Assembly: GCF_024295805.1 (NCBI RefSeq)
Contig: NZ_JANCLX010000030.1
Coordinates: 9,380 to 73,379 of the forward strand
Length of the DNA: 64,000 bases
Direction of reading: 5' to 3'
Origin: Streptomyces cucumeris
GTDB lineage: Bacteria; Actinomycetota; Actinomycetes; Streptomycetales; Streptomycetaceae
The notes beneath the pieces were generated by a model. That model was not told the DNA's origin, did not search any database, and worked only from the letters and a program-made list of their open reading frames with translations. Below are positions 25,047-34,108 of the stretch, one piece after another. The position numbers and the translations under genes were made by a program. Numbering within the stretch: the stretch's first letter is position 1; each line of letters starts with the position of its first letter.

Positions 25047-25598
25047 TCAGCTCTCTTTCTGCTTCAGGGCCTCGGCGAGGCGCGGAGCCTCCCGGTCCCG
25101 CCGCGACATCGAGACGGCCGGCAGCGGCCACGCGATGGCGAGTTCCGGGTCGTCGAAGGCGATCGTCACATCCTCGGCCGGATCGTGCGGGCGGTCGATC
25201 CGGTACGAGGTGTCGGCGGTGTCGGTCAGCGCCTGGAAGCCGTGTGCGCAGCCCGCCGGGATGTACAGGGTCTTCTGCGTCTCACCGGACAGCTCGAAGG
25301 TCGCGACGTTGCGGTACGTCGGTGAGTCCGGCCGCAGATCGATGACGACGTCGAAGATCTGTCCGTACGAGCAGCGCACCAGCTTGGCCTCACCCGCGCC
25401 GGAGCGCAGATGCAGACCGCGCAGTACGCCCCGGACCGAGCGCGACACGCTGTCCTGGACGAAGGCGTCCGGGTCCAGGCCCACCGAGCGGACCACGTCG
25501 GCGTCGAAGGTGCGGCAGAAGAAGCCGCGTTCGTCGGCGTACGGGGTCGGTTCGAAGAGGTACGCGCCGGAGATCTCCGGGATCGCGGTCGCTTTCAT
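25047..25598 (-). CDS. dTDP-4-dehydrorhamnose 3,5-epimerase-like protein (RmlC family)
   Basis: A 183-residue cupin epimerase of the RmlC type, acting on NDP-4-keto-6-deoxy sugars. The catalytic histidine is in VLRGLHLRSG; YGQIFDVVIDLRPDSPTY and LYIPAGCAHGFQAL complete the family core. The ATG overlaps the pyruvyltransferase stop in an ATGA. No RmlA, RmlB or RmlD genes are in the window, so the keto-sugar substrate must come from a dehydratase encoded elsewhere or from the CDP-sugar branch of this cluster. Confidence 0.87.
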   Translation of the reverse strand: MKATAIPEISGAYLFEPTPYADERGFFCRTFDADVVRSVGLDPDAFVQDSVSRSVRGVLRGLHLRSGAGEAKLVRCSYGQIFDVVIDLRPDSPTYRNVATFELSGETQKTLYIPAGCAHGFQALTDTADTSYRIDRPHDPAEDVTIAFDDPELAIAWPLPAVSMSRRDREAPRLAEALKQKES

Positions 25599-26827
25599 GA
25601 TGTCTCCTGCCGGGCGTGTGCGTGTGCGTGTGCTTGGGCGGCCTTCGGGAAGAGTGCCTTGGTCAAGGCGGTGAAGTGGTGCTCGAGTTGGCGGGTGACG
25701 GCCGCGTTCCGCTCGCTGAGGGTCCGCCGCAGCTCGGCCGATCGCTTCTCCAGCGCCCGGAATTGCTCCAGCAGCCGGTCGGCGTCGACCTCGCGGGCCG
25801 GGTGGCAGTAGGTGTCCAGCCCCATCCGGGCCATGAGCGAGTCGCTCTTCGCCGCGTAGGTGAGGGCGAGCGTGGGTGTGCCGGTCTTCAGCGCACAGAT
25901 CAGGTTGTGGTACCGGGTCGCCACCACGGTGTCCGCAGCGGCCATCTCCGTCATCAGGTCGGCCAGCGAGGCCGCCTCGGCAGCGGTGACCAGCGGCGAG
26001 TCCACCGCGTCGAGGATGGCGGCGACGACCGTGGCATCGCATGCGTCACCGGTGAGCAGCCGGACCGGCCTTCCCTCCTCGGCCAGCGCGCGGACGAAGC
26101 GGATCGTGCCGTCGAGATAGCGGCGGTGGATCTCCTCGGCACGGGCGCGGTCGTCGTTGCCACCGTGGAAGTCCATGACACCGACACAGACCAGGCCCGG
26201 CGGGCCCGAGGGCGCCCCCGCCGGTGACGTCGGCAGGGCGAACGCGAGGTCCGGGTGGACCTCGTCGCGCGCGGTGTCCACGCCCATCTCCCGCATCGCG
26301 TCACGGGACAGGGTGTCCCGGTACGACCGGTACGCGGCCAGCCGCGCGGACCGGCGCACCAGGGCCCGGGTCGCCCGGTCGCGGATCGCGGCGGCGCCGA
26401 CGCCGACCAGCGCGACCTTGGTGCCGAACAGCCGGCCGGACGCGCAGAGCAGGAACAGCGCGTACGGGAAGCCCCACGGCCGCAGCGGCAGCGTGGCCTC
26501 CAGGACGCCCATGCCCGGCACGATCACGACGTCGTGCCTGCGCACCCAGGCCGCGGTGCGGACCGCGTCGACCAGCTTGCCCAGTCCCTTCCCCGCGATC
26601 GAGCCCGCACGGGACGCGGTCCGGTACTCCCCGCGGTACCAGTGCAGCCGGGTCGCGGGGATCCCGTACCGGGCCGTGACGACCTCGGGTCCGCCGCACA
26701 GCGCGTCCACGATCGCGTCCGGGTGCTCGGCGCGCAGATACCCGAGCACGGCTTCCAGCGATCCGTCGTTGCCGAGGTTGCCGGAGCCGAGCAGGCCGAA
26801 CACCCCGACGCGTACGGGGGGTCTCAT
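25595..26827 (-). CDS. polysaccharide pyruvyl transferase family protein
   Basis: A 410-residue member of the WcaK/CsaB family that transfers pyruvate from PEP as a ketal onto a sugar. The N-terminal VGVFGLLGSGNLGNDGSLEAVLGYL signature and the C-terminal TRYHNLICALKTGTPTLALTYAAKSDSLM block are both well kept. Pyruvylation adds a negative charge to the repeat unit. The ATG overlaps the GT2 stop by four bases. Confidence 0.87.
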   Translation of the reverse strand: MRPPVRVGVFGLLGSGNLGNDGSLEAVLGYLRAEHPDAIVDALCGGPEVVTARYGIPATRLHWYRGEYRTASRAGSIAGKGLGKLVDAVRTAAWVRRHDVVIVPGMGVLEATLPLRPWGFPYALFLLCASGRLFGTKVALVGVGAAAIRDRATRALVRRSARLAAYRSYRDTLSRDAMREMGVDTARDEVHPDLAFALPTSPAGAPSGPPGLVCVGVMDFHGGNDDRARAEEIHRRYLDGTIRFVRALAEEGRPVRLLTGDACDATVVAAILDAVDSPLVTAAEAASLADLMTEMAAADTVVATRYHNLICALKTGTPTLALTYAAKSDSLMARMGLDTYCHPAREVDADRLLEQFRALEKRSAELRRTLSERNAAVTRQLEHHFTALTKALFPKAAQAHAHAHARQETS

Positions 26828-27771
26828 GGTCGCCGCCCCTCACGTCCCGCGACGAGGTCGTCGACGGAGACGGTGAGCCGGTCCGGATCGACCGGGGCGC
26901 GGTCCTCGACCCGCTCACCGGCGCCCGGCCGGACCCGGCTCGTCATCCAGTCGCCCAGGTGGCGGTAGCACGCGCGCCGGTCGGCCGCGGACAACGGCGC
27001 CCGCCGGATCGCCGAGACGAAGCCCAGGACATACTCGGCGAGCAGCCGGGGCGTCGGATGCAGCGCGCCCGCCCGGCGCGGATCCAGATTGACGCACCGG
27101 GAACGCTTGGAAGGGTTCGCCCGCTCGGCGCGGGTGGGGTGGTCGCGGCGGAAGTACAGCAGCTCCGGCACCTGATGGAAGGGGCCCTGGAGGACGAGCT
27201 GGGCGACGAACGTGCGGTCCGCGTGGTGGTAGCTGTCATGCGGCCGCACCCGGCGCAGCATGTCGGCACGCATCACCCCGTAGAAGTCGTCGCCACCGGG
27301 CTCGAACAGGAAGCTGCGGAAACGCTCCGGAGCGTCGGGCGAGGCGGTGGCGAGCTTGTACTCGTAGGGGACCTTGACCTGTCCTTCGCCGTCGATGACC
27401 GCCTGGTCGGAGTGGGCGAGGACGATCTCCGGCCGTTCGTCCAGCGCCTCCACACAGCGGCGCAGCAGGTCCCGGGCGTAGAGGTCGTCGTGCGAGGCCC
27501 ACTTGAACAACTCGCCGCGGCACCGGGTGAAGACGTAGTTGTGGTTCGGCGCGGCGCCGATGTTCCGGGTCAGCCGCAGGTAGCGGATACGCGAGTCCTG
27601 CGCGACGTACTTGCGGCAGATCTCCTCGGTCCCGTCGGTCGAGGCGTTGTCGGAGATGACCAGCTCGAAGTCCTCGTAGGTCTGCCCGAGGAGGGCGTCG
27701 AGCGACTCCGCGAGGTACTCCTCGCCGTTGTACACGGGCAGGCCGATGCTCAGCCTGGGTCGGGCGGTCAT
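26824..27771 (-). CDS. glycosyltransferase family 2
   Basis: A 315-residue GT-A glycosyltransferase. The start ATG overlaps the flippase stop, and the opening RLSIGLPVYNGEEYLAESLDALLGQ is the classic GT2 start. SDNASTDGTEE gives the nucleotide-binding aspartate and FKWASHDDLYA the D-x-D-like metal motif. There are no membrane segments, so it is cytoplasmic and adds a sugar to the lipid-linked repeat unit. The donor sugar is unknown. Confidence 0.88.
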   Translation of the reverse strand: MTARPRLSIGLPVYNGEEYLAESLDALLGQTYEDFELVISDNASTDGTEEICRKYVAQDSRIRYLRLTRNIGAAPNHNYVFTRCRGELFKWASHDDLYARDLLRRCVEALDERPEIVLAHSDQAVIDGEGQVKVPYEYKLATASPDAPERFRSFLFEPGGDDFYGVMRADMLRRVRPHDSYHHADRTFVAQLVLQGPFHQVPELLYFRRDHPTRAERANPSKRSRCVNLDPRRAGALHPTPRLLAEYVLGFVSAIRRAPLSAADRRACYRHLGDWMTSRVRPGAGERVEDRAPVDPDRLTVSVDDLVAGREGRRP

Positions 27772-29066
27772 GGCGTCCTCACTTCGGGAATGGAGTCCTG
27801 GTGGTGCCCGCGCAGGGCGGAGCGGAGCTGGAGCCACCACACGGCGGAGCCGGTGAGGGTCGCGGTGGCGACGCCCCAGGCCGAGCCGACCGTGCCGGCC
27901 AGGGCCGCGCCGCCGAGCCCGCCCGCCACGTAGCAGGCGGACGCGAAGAGCTGGCAGCGCAGACTGCGCCGGGCCGCGGCGAGCGCGCGCAGCCCGGCCG
28001 CCGCGCCGGTGCCGAGGCCGGCGCCCGCGACACCGAGGGTGACCGGCACGATGAGCTGGGCGGCGGACGTCCAGACGTCGCCGAGCACAAGCTCACCGAG
28101 CCGGTCCGGCATCAGCAGCAGCGCCCCGCCCCAGAGCAGCGCGGCGACGGCCTGCCCGCCTCCCAGCAGGAAGCAGAATCTGCCCAGGCGGTCCGGGGCC
28201 TGCCGCAGCACCCGTGCCGCCTCCGCGACGGTGACCAGCGAGAGGCCCATCAGCACGGCGAGGAACGGGCCGAGCAGCAGCTCGGCACCCCGGACCGCAC
28301 CCACCGCGCCGACCCCGGCGATCGCGCCGAGCCCGTACGCACGCAGCTGGCTCGCGCCGCTGAGGCTGACGTTCTCGACGAGGTACCGGTAGCCGAGGTC
28401 GCGCTGCTCGCGGAGCCATACGCGGGCCTGGGCCGTGCGGGGCAGGATGCCGGACTGGACGTAGCCGTACCCCGCGGCCACCGTGGCGGACGCGCCCCAG
28501 GCGAGCACGAAGGCGGCCACGCTGCCCACCCGGGCCGCCACCACCATGGCCGGGACGAGCGCGACGCCCCACACGAGGTCGTTGACGAACGCCTTCTTCC
28601 CCGTGCCCGCGGCGAAGAACGCGTACCGCCAGGCGTCCTGGAGCAGCAGTCCCGGCAGCATGACGCCGAGACAGGCGAACGCGGGCCCGACCTGGCCGCC
28701 GAGGGCGAGGCCGGCCACCAGACACCCCGCGCCGATCGCGGCACCGACGCCGAGCGCGGTGCCCGACGACCGGGCCACCGCCCCGCGCCAGGCCGTGTCC
28801 GGCACACCGCTGAAGCGCACCACGAGCGGGTCGGTGGCCAGGCCCCGGGAGACGTTGAGCACCACGCCGTAGGTCACCCAGGCGAGGCTGAACACGCCGA
28901 ACGCGGTCACCCCCAGCGAGCGGGCCACGTAGATCCCCACCGCGAAGTTGCTGATGCTGGAGGCCGCCTGGTCGGCCAGGCCCCAGGAAAGACGGCCGGC
29001 GAAGGCCCGCCGGGTGGATCCCGCCGGTGCCGTCGCCCTCTCCTCCTCGGTGGTCATCCGCGTCAT
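27768..29066 (-). CDS. Wzx-type polysaccharide flippase
   Basis: A 432-residue polytopic protein of the MOP/PST flippase superfamily with 12 or more hydrophobic segments, starting LSWGLADQAASSISNFAVGIYVARSLG, a typical family opening. It would move the undecaprenyl-linked repeat unit across the membrane. The ATG overlaps the stop of the DUF4910 gene in an ATGA; another ATG three codons in is possible. Together with the Wzy-like and Wzz-like genes it shows a Wzx/Wzy-dependent pathway. Confidence 0.87.
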   Translation of the reverse strand: MTRMTTEEERATAPAGSTRRAFAGRLSWGLADQAASSISNFAVGIYVARSLGVTAFGVFSLAWVTYGVVLNVSRGLATDPLVVRFSGVPDTAWRGAVARSSGTALGVGAAIGAGCLVAGLALGGQVGPAFACLGVMLPGLLLQDAWRYAFFAAGTGKKAFVNDLVWGVALVPAMVVAARVGSVAAFVLAWGASATVAAGYGYVQSGILPRTAQARVWLREQRDLGYRYLVENVSLSGASQLRAYGLGAIAGVGAVGAVRGAELLLGPFLAVLMGLSLVTVAEAARVLRQAPDRLGRFCFLLGGGQAVAALLWGGALLLMPDRLGELVLGDVWTSAAQLIVPVTLGVAGAGLGTGAAAGLRALAAARRSLRCQLFASACYVAGGLGGAALAGTVGSAWGVATATLTGSAVWWLQLRSALRGHHQDSIPEVRTP

Positions 29067-30337
29067 GCCTTGATCAGACCGGCGCCGTGCAGGGCGTCGG
29101 CCGCGGCGGCGACGGTGTCGAACGGCAGCCCGGACCGCTCGGCCACGTCCAGCAGACCGTGCTCGCCGTCGGAGAGGCTGAGCACCCAGAGCATGGCCAT
29201 CTGGGCCTGCTTCGCGTCGCTGCGGCCACCAAGGGAGTCGTACAACCCGCGCCGCCCCAACTGCGGTTCGCCGTACGGGCTGAGATTGACGTACCGCCGG
29301 TTGCGGTCGAGTACCGCGAACGCCTCGCGGCAGACGGCGAGCGTGTCCGCCATCGCCTCCGGGGAGACGAAGTCCGGGTTGTCCGCCGAGGTGTGGTACT
29401 CGGGGTACCCGGCGTACGGGGTCCGGCTGAGCGACCCCACACCGAGGTCGAACCCGGGGGAGCAGTACTGCCGCTCGTCGTAGCCGTACGGGGTGAACTC
29501 GTCCACGCGGTGCGGGCGTTCGGACGCGGCGAGCACATACTGCAGCACCCGGTCGATCTCCGCGTCGCCGCGTCTGCTCCGCTTGTACGTCAGATGGCCC
29601 GTATCGCCGGCGCAGGCCAGCACCAGCCCGTGCTTGACCTGCTCGATCCGCTCGGCGTTGCGGGCCAGCCAGGTGATCGCCCCGATGGTGCCGGGCGCGT
29701 AGATGAACCGGTAGGTGTAGTACGGCGTCTCCCGCGCCAGCGCACGGGCCAGGAACGTGGCCACCGCGATACCGGCCAGGTTGTCGTTGGCCAGCGACGG
29801 GTGGCAGACATGGCAGGAGACGATCACCTCGTCGGGGACCTGACCGGGGATCACATGCTCGGCATAGGTGAGGTGGCCGTCGGCGAGCGTGGAGTCGATC
29901 CGCACCTCGTAGTCCCCGTCCGGCAGCGCGTCCAGGGTCTCCTGGGCCAGACAGAACCCCCACTGGGGTGTGTAGTAGCTGGTGCGGTACGGCACCAGCG
30001 ACGGCTGGTCCGGAAGGGTGTGCAGATGGGCGCGCAGCTCGGTGAGCGGCATGGTCCGCGCCACCGGCACGCTGTAGCCGAGCACATGCAGACTGGACGC
30101 CCGGAAGTCGACGACCCGGTGGCCCGTGGAGTCGGCGATGTACGCGTCCCGGATGTTCCACTCCTGCGGGACCGTCCAGTCCAGCACCTGGGTCCCGGTC
30201 GGCACCTCGTGCATCCGCAGCGGGACATACTCGCCGACGATCTCCAGGGTGGCGCGCACCCCGTCGCCGGTGATGCTCCGGCACAGCGGGTACAGCCGCT
30301 CCACCAGTGCGTGCATCTCCTCGCCGACCGCCGTCAC
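29063..30337 (-). CDS. DUF4910 / M28-like aminopeptidase-fold protein
   Basis: A 424-residue protein of the COG4310/DUF4910 family, with an aminopeptidase-like zinc fold: SCHVCHPSLANDNLAGIAVA, ACAGDTGHLTYKRSR and EYHTSADNPDFVSPEAM contain the expected His/Asp metal ligands. The C-terminus is a winged-helix-like segment. Family members recur in surface-polysaccharide clusters beside PIG-L and cytidylyltransferase genes; none is biochemically defined to my knowledge. A GTG start overlaps the epimerase stop. A role in deacylating or modifying an N-acyl sugar is a guess. Confidence 0.83.
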   Translation of the reverse strand: MTAVGEEMHALVERLYPLCRSITGDGVRATLEIVGEYVPLRMHEVPTGTQVLDWTVPQEWNIRDAYIADSTGHRVVDFRASSLHVLGYSVPVARTMPLTELRAHLHTLPDQPSLVPYRTSYYTPQWGFCLAQETLDALPDGDYEVRIDSTLADGHLTYAEHVIPGQVPDEVIVSCHVCHPSLANDNLAGIAVATFLARALARETPYYTYRFIYAPGTIGAITWLARNAERIEQVKHGLVLACAGDTGHLTYKRSRRGDAEIDRVLQYVLAASERPHRVDEFTPYGYDERQYCSPGFDLGVGSLSRTPYAGYPEYHTSADNPDFVSPEAMADTLAVCREAFAVLDRNRRYVNLSPYGEPQLGRRGLYDSLGGRSDAKQAQMAMLWVLSLSDGEHGLLDVAERSGLPFDTVAAAADALHGAGLIKA

Positions 30338-31359
30338 CGGCGCCACCGCAGGGTGTCGTCGACGGCGCCGGACCCGGACGCCGCGCGCAGCACGGCCAGC
30401 CGGGTGAAGCGTTGCTCGAAGTCCTCCCGGGTCAGACCGAACTTCCGGTAGGCGTCGGCGAGTTCGAGTGCGCCCCGTTTCACCGTCCACTCGCATTCGA
30501 ACCCGGGTATCGCGGCGCGGAACCGGGAGAAGTCCACCCGGTACGAGCGCGGATCGGCACCGGTCTCCCCGGTGATCACCACCTTCGCCCCGGACACCGC
30601 CTCGGCGACCTGTTCGGCGATCTCGGCGACCGTGACGTTGTTGGTCTCGCTGCCGATGTTGAACGCCCGGTCGTGCACGGCTTCCCGCGGCGCGGTCAGC
30701 GCGGCCGTGAAGGCCCGGGCGATATCGGCGGCGTGCACCAGCGGGCGCCAGGGGGTGCCGTCGGAGAGCACCAGCACCTCGCCGGACAGCAGCGCGTGGC
30801 CCACCAGGTTGTTCAGCACGATGTCGGCGCGCAGCCTGGGGGAGTGGCCGAAGGCGGTGGCGTTGCGCATGTACACCGGGGTGAAGTCACCGTCGGCCAG
30901 GGCGTGCAGATCGTCCTCCACCCGCACCTTGGACTCCGCGTACGGCGTCACCGGGCGCAGCGGGGCGTCCTCGGCCACCAGGTCGTCCCCGCCGGCGGCG
31001 CCGTACACCGAGCAGGTCGACGCGTACAGGAAGCGCCGCACCCCGGCGTCGCGGGCGAGCCGGGCCAGCCGTACGGACGCCCGGTGGTTGATGTCGTAGG
31101 TGAGCTCCGGCGCCAGCGATCCCAGCGGGTCGTTGGAGAGCGCGGCCAGATGGATCACGGCGTCCACCCCGGCCACGTGGTCGGCCGTGACATCACGCAG
31201 GTCCACCCGGTGCCCGGAGGGGTCCGCGGGTGACGGGCCGAGGACGCAGTCGGCGAACAGTCCGGCGTCGAGACCGACGACCTCGTGTTCGGCGGCCATG
31301 AGGACCGGGGCCATCACGGTGCCCAGATAGCCCTGGTGTCCGGTGAGCAGTACGCGCAA
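30334..31359 (-). CDS. NAD-dependent epimerase/dehydratase (extended SDR)
   Basis: A 341-residue nucleotide-sugar SDR. The NAD motif GHQGYLG follows the first strand, ASTCSVYG gives the catalytic serine and PYAESK the tyrosine-lysine pair. FNIGSETNNVTVAEI and RSYRVDFSRF are typical of 4-reductase/epimerase members. The start is TTG, three bases after the PIG-L stop. Within the CDP-sugar-like module it probably reduces or epimerises a keto intermediate after C-methylation. Confidence 0.87.
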   Translation of the reverse strand: MRVLLTGHQGYLGTVMAPVLMAAEHEVVGLDAGLFADCVLGPSPADPSGHRVDLRDVTADHVAGVDAVIHLAALSNDPLGSLAPELTYDINHRASVRLARLARDAGVRRFLYASTCSVYGAAGGDDLVAEDAPLRPVTPYAESKVRVEDDLHALADGDFTPVYMRNATAFGHSPRLRADIVLNNLVGHALLSGEVLVLSDGTPWRPLVHAADIARAFTAALTAPREAVHDRAFNIGSETNNVTVAEIAEQVAEAVSGAKVVITGETGADPRSYRVDFSRFRAAIPGFECEWTVKRGALELADAYRKFGLTREDFEQRFTRLAVLRAASGSGAVDDTLRWRR

Positions 31360-31362
31360 GGT

Positions 31363-32022
31363 TCAATCCCCCAGGTCGAGAGCGAGGTCGAGAGTGAGTT
31401 TGGTGACGGCGAACGCCTCGGCGTAGCGCTCCTGGCATTCGATACCGCGGATCCGTGCGAGACCGAGGAAGGCTTCCCGGTCGTACCAGGGCCGGTGCCG
31501 CTGCGAGGGGTAGTGCTCCTGCAGCAGCCGCACCTTCTCCTCCGCGGTCCGAGGTGACAGCGGCTGGTAGGCCACCGGACGGCCGAGATCGCCGTCCCAT
31601 TTGACGATCTCGTAGCCGAGCACCAGGTGGTCGCGGAACGCGGTGGGCAGCAGCCGCGCCAGGCCGCGGTGGTCCTGGTGGGCGTCATCGGTGCGCGGGG
31701 CGAGGATCAGATCCGGTTCGGTCCGCCCGCGCAGTTCCTCGACCGCGGCCTTGGCCTCCTCCCAGTGCGCGGGGATCCGGCCGTCCGGCAGCTTGAGGAC
31801 GGTCAGCCGCAGGTCGGCACCCGGGCAGAAGGCGGTGAGCGCTGCCCGCTCCTCCTGCTCCCGGTCGGTGCCACCGCCGGAGAGCACCAGCGCGTCGACG
31901 CGGATGCCCGGCCGTGCGCGGCACATCGCGAGCAGGGTGCCGCCCGCGCCGATGGCGATGTCGTCGCAGTGCGCGCCCACCGCGACGATCCGGTCCGGGC
32001 GCCCGGCGCCGAGCCGGATCAC
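31363..32022 (-). CDS. PIG-L family deacetylase
   Basis: A 219-residue zinc-dependent N-deacetylase of the LmbE/PIG-L family. The metal motif is present as GAHCDDIAIGAGGTL, where most members have HPDDxEIG; the histidine and aspartates remain but the glutamate is alanine. DDAHQDHRG gives the second histidine pair. A GTG start overlaps the upstream nucleotidyltransferase stop. The likely substrate is an N-acetylated sugar nucleotide of this cluster. Confidence 0.85.
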   Translation of the reverse strand: MIRLGAGRPDRIVAVGAHCDDIAIGAGGTLLAMCRARPGIRVDALVLSGGGTDREQEERAALTAFCPGADLRLTVLKLPDGRIPAHWEEAKAAVEELRGRTEPDLILAPRTDDAHQDHRGLARLLPTAFRDHLVLGYEIVKWDGDLGRPVAYQPLSPRTAEEKVRLLQEHYPSQRHRPWYDREAFLGLARIRGIECQERYAEAFAVTKLTLDLALDLGD

Positions 32023-32813
32023 GCCCGCGCCCCGGCGGTGTCCCGCTCCCACACGGCCCACGGGCGGTCGCCCCGGGCGTAGGCGTGGTCGAGCGCGGCC
32101 CGTTCCTTCACGGTGTCGGTCGGCTTCCAGAAGCCGCGGTGCTGATGTGCCACCAGCCGCCCCTGCTTGGCCAGTCCGCCACATCCGTCGGCGACCAGGT
32201 CCCCGTTCTCCGGTATGTGGTCGAAGACCTCCTGGCGGAGCACGAAGTAGCCGCCGTTCTCCCACAGCGGCAGTTCGCTCACCGCGGTGATGCCCCCCAC
32301 CAGGCCGTCCTCGCCCAGCTCCACGCAGTGGAACGAGGACTGCGGCGGCACCACCATCATCGACGCCCCGGCGTCGCGCCAGGCGAACCGGTCGATCATC
32401 TCCGGCAGCGGGGCGTCGGTGAGCACATCGGCGTAGTTGGCGAGGAACATCTCGTCGCCGTCCAGATGGTGCCGCACCCGGCGCAGCCGCTCGCCGATCG
32501 GTGACTCGATACCGGTCTGCGCGAACGTGATCGTCCAGTCCGAGATATCGGTGGACAGCAGCTCGGTCCGGCCGCCGCGCAGCACGAAGTCGTTGGACGT
32601 CGTCTCCTCGTAGTGGAGGAAGAAGTCCTTGATGTGATGGGCCCCGTACCCCAGGCACAGGATGAACTCGGTGTGCCCGAAGTGCGCGTAGTAGCGCATG
32701 ACATGCCAGATCAGCGGCCGCGGGCCGACCATGGCCATCGGCTTGGGCACATCGTCCGCGGCACCGCTGCGCATCCGCATCCCGTAACCGCCGCAGAACA
32801 GTACGACCTTCAT
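32019..32813 (-). CDS. glucose-1-phosphate cytidylyltransferase-like nucleotidyltransferase
   Basis: A 264-residue sugar-1-phosphate nucleotidyltransferase resembling RfbF. The opening VVLFCGGYGMRMR, PKPMAMVGPRPLIWHVMRYY and FILCLGYGAHHIKDFF follow the cytidylyltransferase pattern closely, more so than RmlA. It would activate a hexose-1-phosphate, probably as a CDP-sugar, opening the branched-sugar module. The ATG overlaps the C-methyltransferase stop. CDP versus dTDP specificity is inferred from similarity only. Confidence 0.83.
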   Translation of the reverse strand: MKVVLFCGGYGMRMRSGAADDVPKPMAMVGPRPLIWHVMRYYAHFGHTEFILCLGYGAHHIKDFFLHYEETTSNDFVLRGGRTELLSTDISDWTITFAQTGIESPIGERLRRVRHHLDGDEMFLANYADVLTDAPLPEMIDRFAWRDAGASMMVVPPQSSFHCVELGEDGLVGGITAVSELPLWENGGYFVLRQEVFDHIPENGDLVADGCGGLAKQGRLVAHQHRGFWKPTDTVKERAALDHAYARGDRPWAVWERDTAGARA

Positions 32814-34045
32814 CGCTCGACCTCGACAATGCTCAGTTCCGGGATGGGGAAGACCAGCCGGCCGCCCCACTCGTGCACGAAGGACAGCTGCTCGACCAGC
32901 TCGTCCCGCAGGTTCCACGGGAGGACGAGGACGTAGTCCGGCCGGTCGGCGGCTATCCGCTCGGGCGGCAGGATCGGGATACGGGTGCCCGGGGTGAACC
33001 TGCCGTGCTTGTAGGGGTTGCGGTCGACGGTGTACCGGAGCAGATCGGGCCGGATACCGCAGTGGTTGAGCAGGGTGTTGCCTTTGCCGGGGGCGCCGTA
33101 GCCGACGACCGTCTCGCCGCGCTCGGCCGCGGTGATGAGGAACTTCAGCAGGTTCCGGCGCACCGTGGCCACCCGGGCGGAGAACTCGGTGTACCCGGAC
33201 AGCTCCTGGAGCCCGGCGGCCTTCTCCCGGCCCAGCACATCGGCCACCGCCTGCGTCGGCTCACCGGCCACCTCGGCCGGCCGGGCCCACAGCCGGATGG
33301 AACCGCCGTGCGTGGGCAACAGCTCGACGTCCACGAGCGTGAGCCCGCCGCTGGCCAGCGCCCGGATCGCGGACGCGACCGTGTAGTACTGGAAGTGCTC
33401 GTGGTAGATGGTGTCGTACTGGTTCTCCTCGATCAGGGTCAGCAGATGCTGCACCTCGATGGAGACCCAGCCGTCGTCGGCGACCAGGGCGCGCAGCCCC
33501 TGGGTGAACCCGACCACGTCGGGGATGTGCGCGTACACGTTGTTGGCCACGACCAGGTCCGCCGGGCCGTGCTCGGCGCGTACGGCCGAGCCGGTGTCGG
33601 GGCTCAGGAACTCCGTGAGCGTGGGCACACCCGCGTCCCGCGCCGCGGCGCCGACGTTCACCGACGGCTCGATGCCCAGACAGCGGATCCCCCGGTCCAC
33701 CACATGCCTCAGCAGATACCCGTCGTTGCTCGCGACCTCGACCACGAAGGCGTCGTCGCCCAGGCCCACCCGCTGTACGGCGTCGGCCACGAACGTGCGC
33801 GCGTGCTCCACCCAGGAGGTCGAGTACGAGGAGAAGTACGCGTACTCCTTGAACGTCTCCTCCGGCGTGATCAGCGGCGGGATCTGCGCCAGCCAGCAGT
33901 CGGTGCAGACCCGCAGGTGCAGCGGGTACGCGGGCTCCGGCTGGTCGAGTCGGTCCGCGGCGAGAAAGCTCTCACACGGCGGCGTCGCCCCCAGATCGAC
34001 GACGCTGGTCATCGCTTCCGAGCCGCAGAGTCGGCATCGTGTCAT
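32810..34045 (-). CDS. NDP-sugar C-methyltransferase
   Basis: A 411-residue three-part enzyme like TylCIII-type sugar C-methyltransferases. The N-terminal zinc domain has CRLCGS and CTDCWLAQ; a SAM domain follows with VVEVASNDGYLLRHV, then EHFQYYTVASAI; the C-terminal domain has GYGAPGKGNTLLNHCGI and VLPWNLRDELVEQL. These enzymes methylate a carbon of a keto-sugar, giving a branched sugar. It starts 63 bases after the GT4 stop, the largest gap in this half of the operon, so a minor internal promoter is possible. Confidence 0.88.
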   Translation of the reverse strand: MTRCRLCGSEAMTSVVDLGATPPCESFLAADRLDQPEPAYPLHLRVCTDCWLAQIPPLITPEETFKEYAYFSSYSTSWVEHARTFVADAVQRVGLGDDAFVVEVASNDGYLLRHVVDRGIRCLGIEPSVNVGAAARDAGVPTLTEFLSPDTGSAVRAEHGPADLVVANNVYAHIPDVVGFTQGLRALVADDGWVSIEVQHLLTLIEENQYDTIYHEHFQYYTVASAIRALASGGLTLVDVELLPTHGGSIRLWARPAEVAGEPTQAVADVLGREKAAGLQELSGYTEFSARVATVRRNLLKFLITAAERGETVVGYGAPGKGNTLLNHCGIRPDLLRYTVDRNPYKHGRFTPGTRIPILPPERIAADRPDYVLVLPWNLRDELVEQLSFVHEWGGRLVFPIPELSIVEVER

Positions 34046-34108
34046 CTACGTGTCCCCATCCCCCCGCCCGCGCGGGTGTCCCCGCCGCGAGCCAGTGTGT
34101 GTCGTCCC

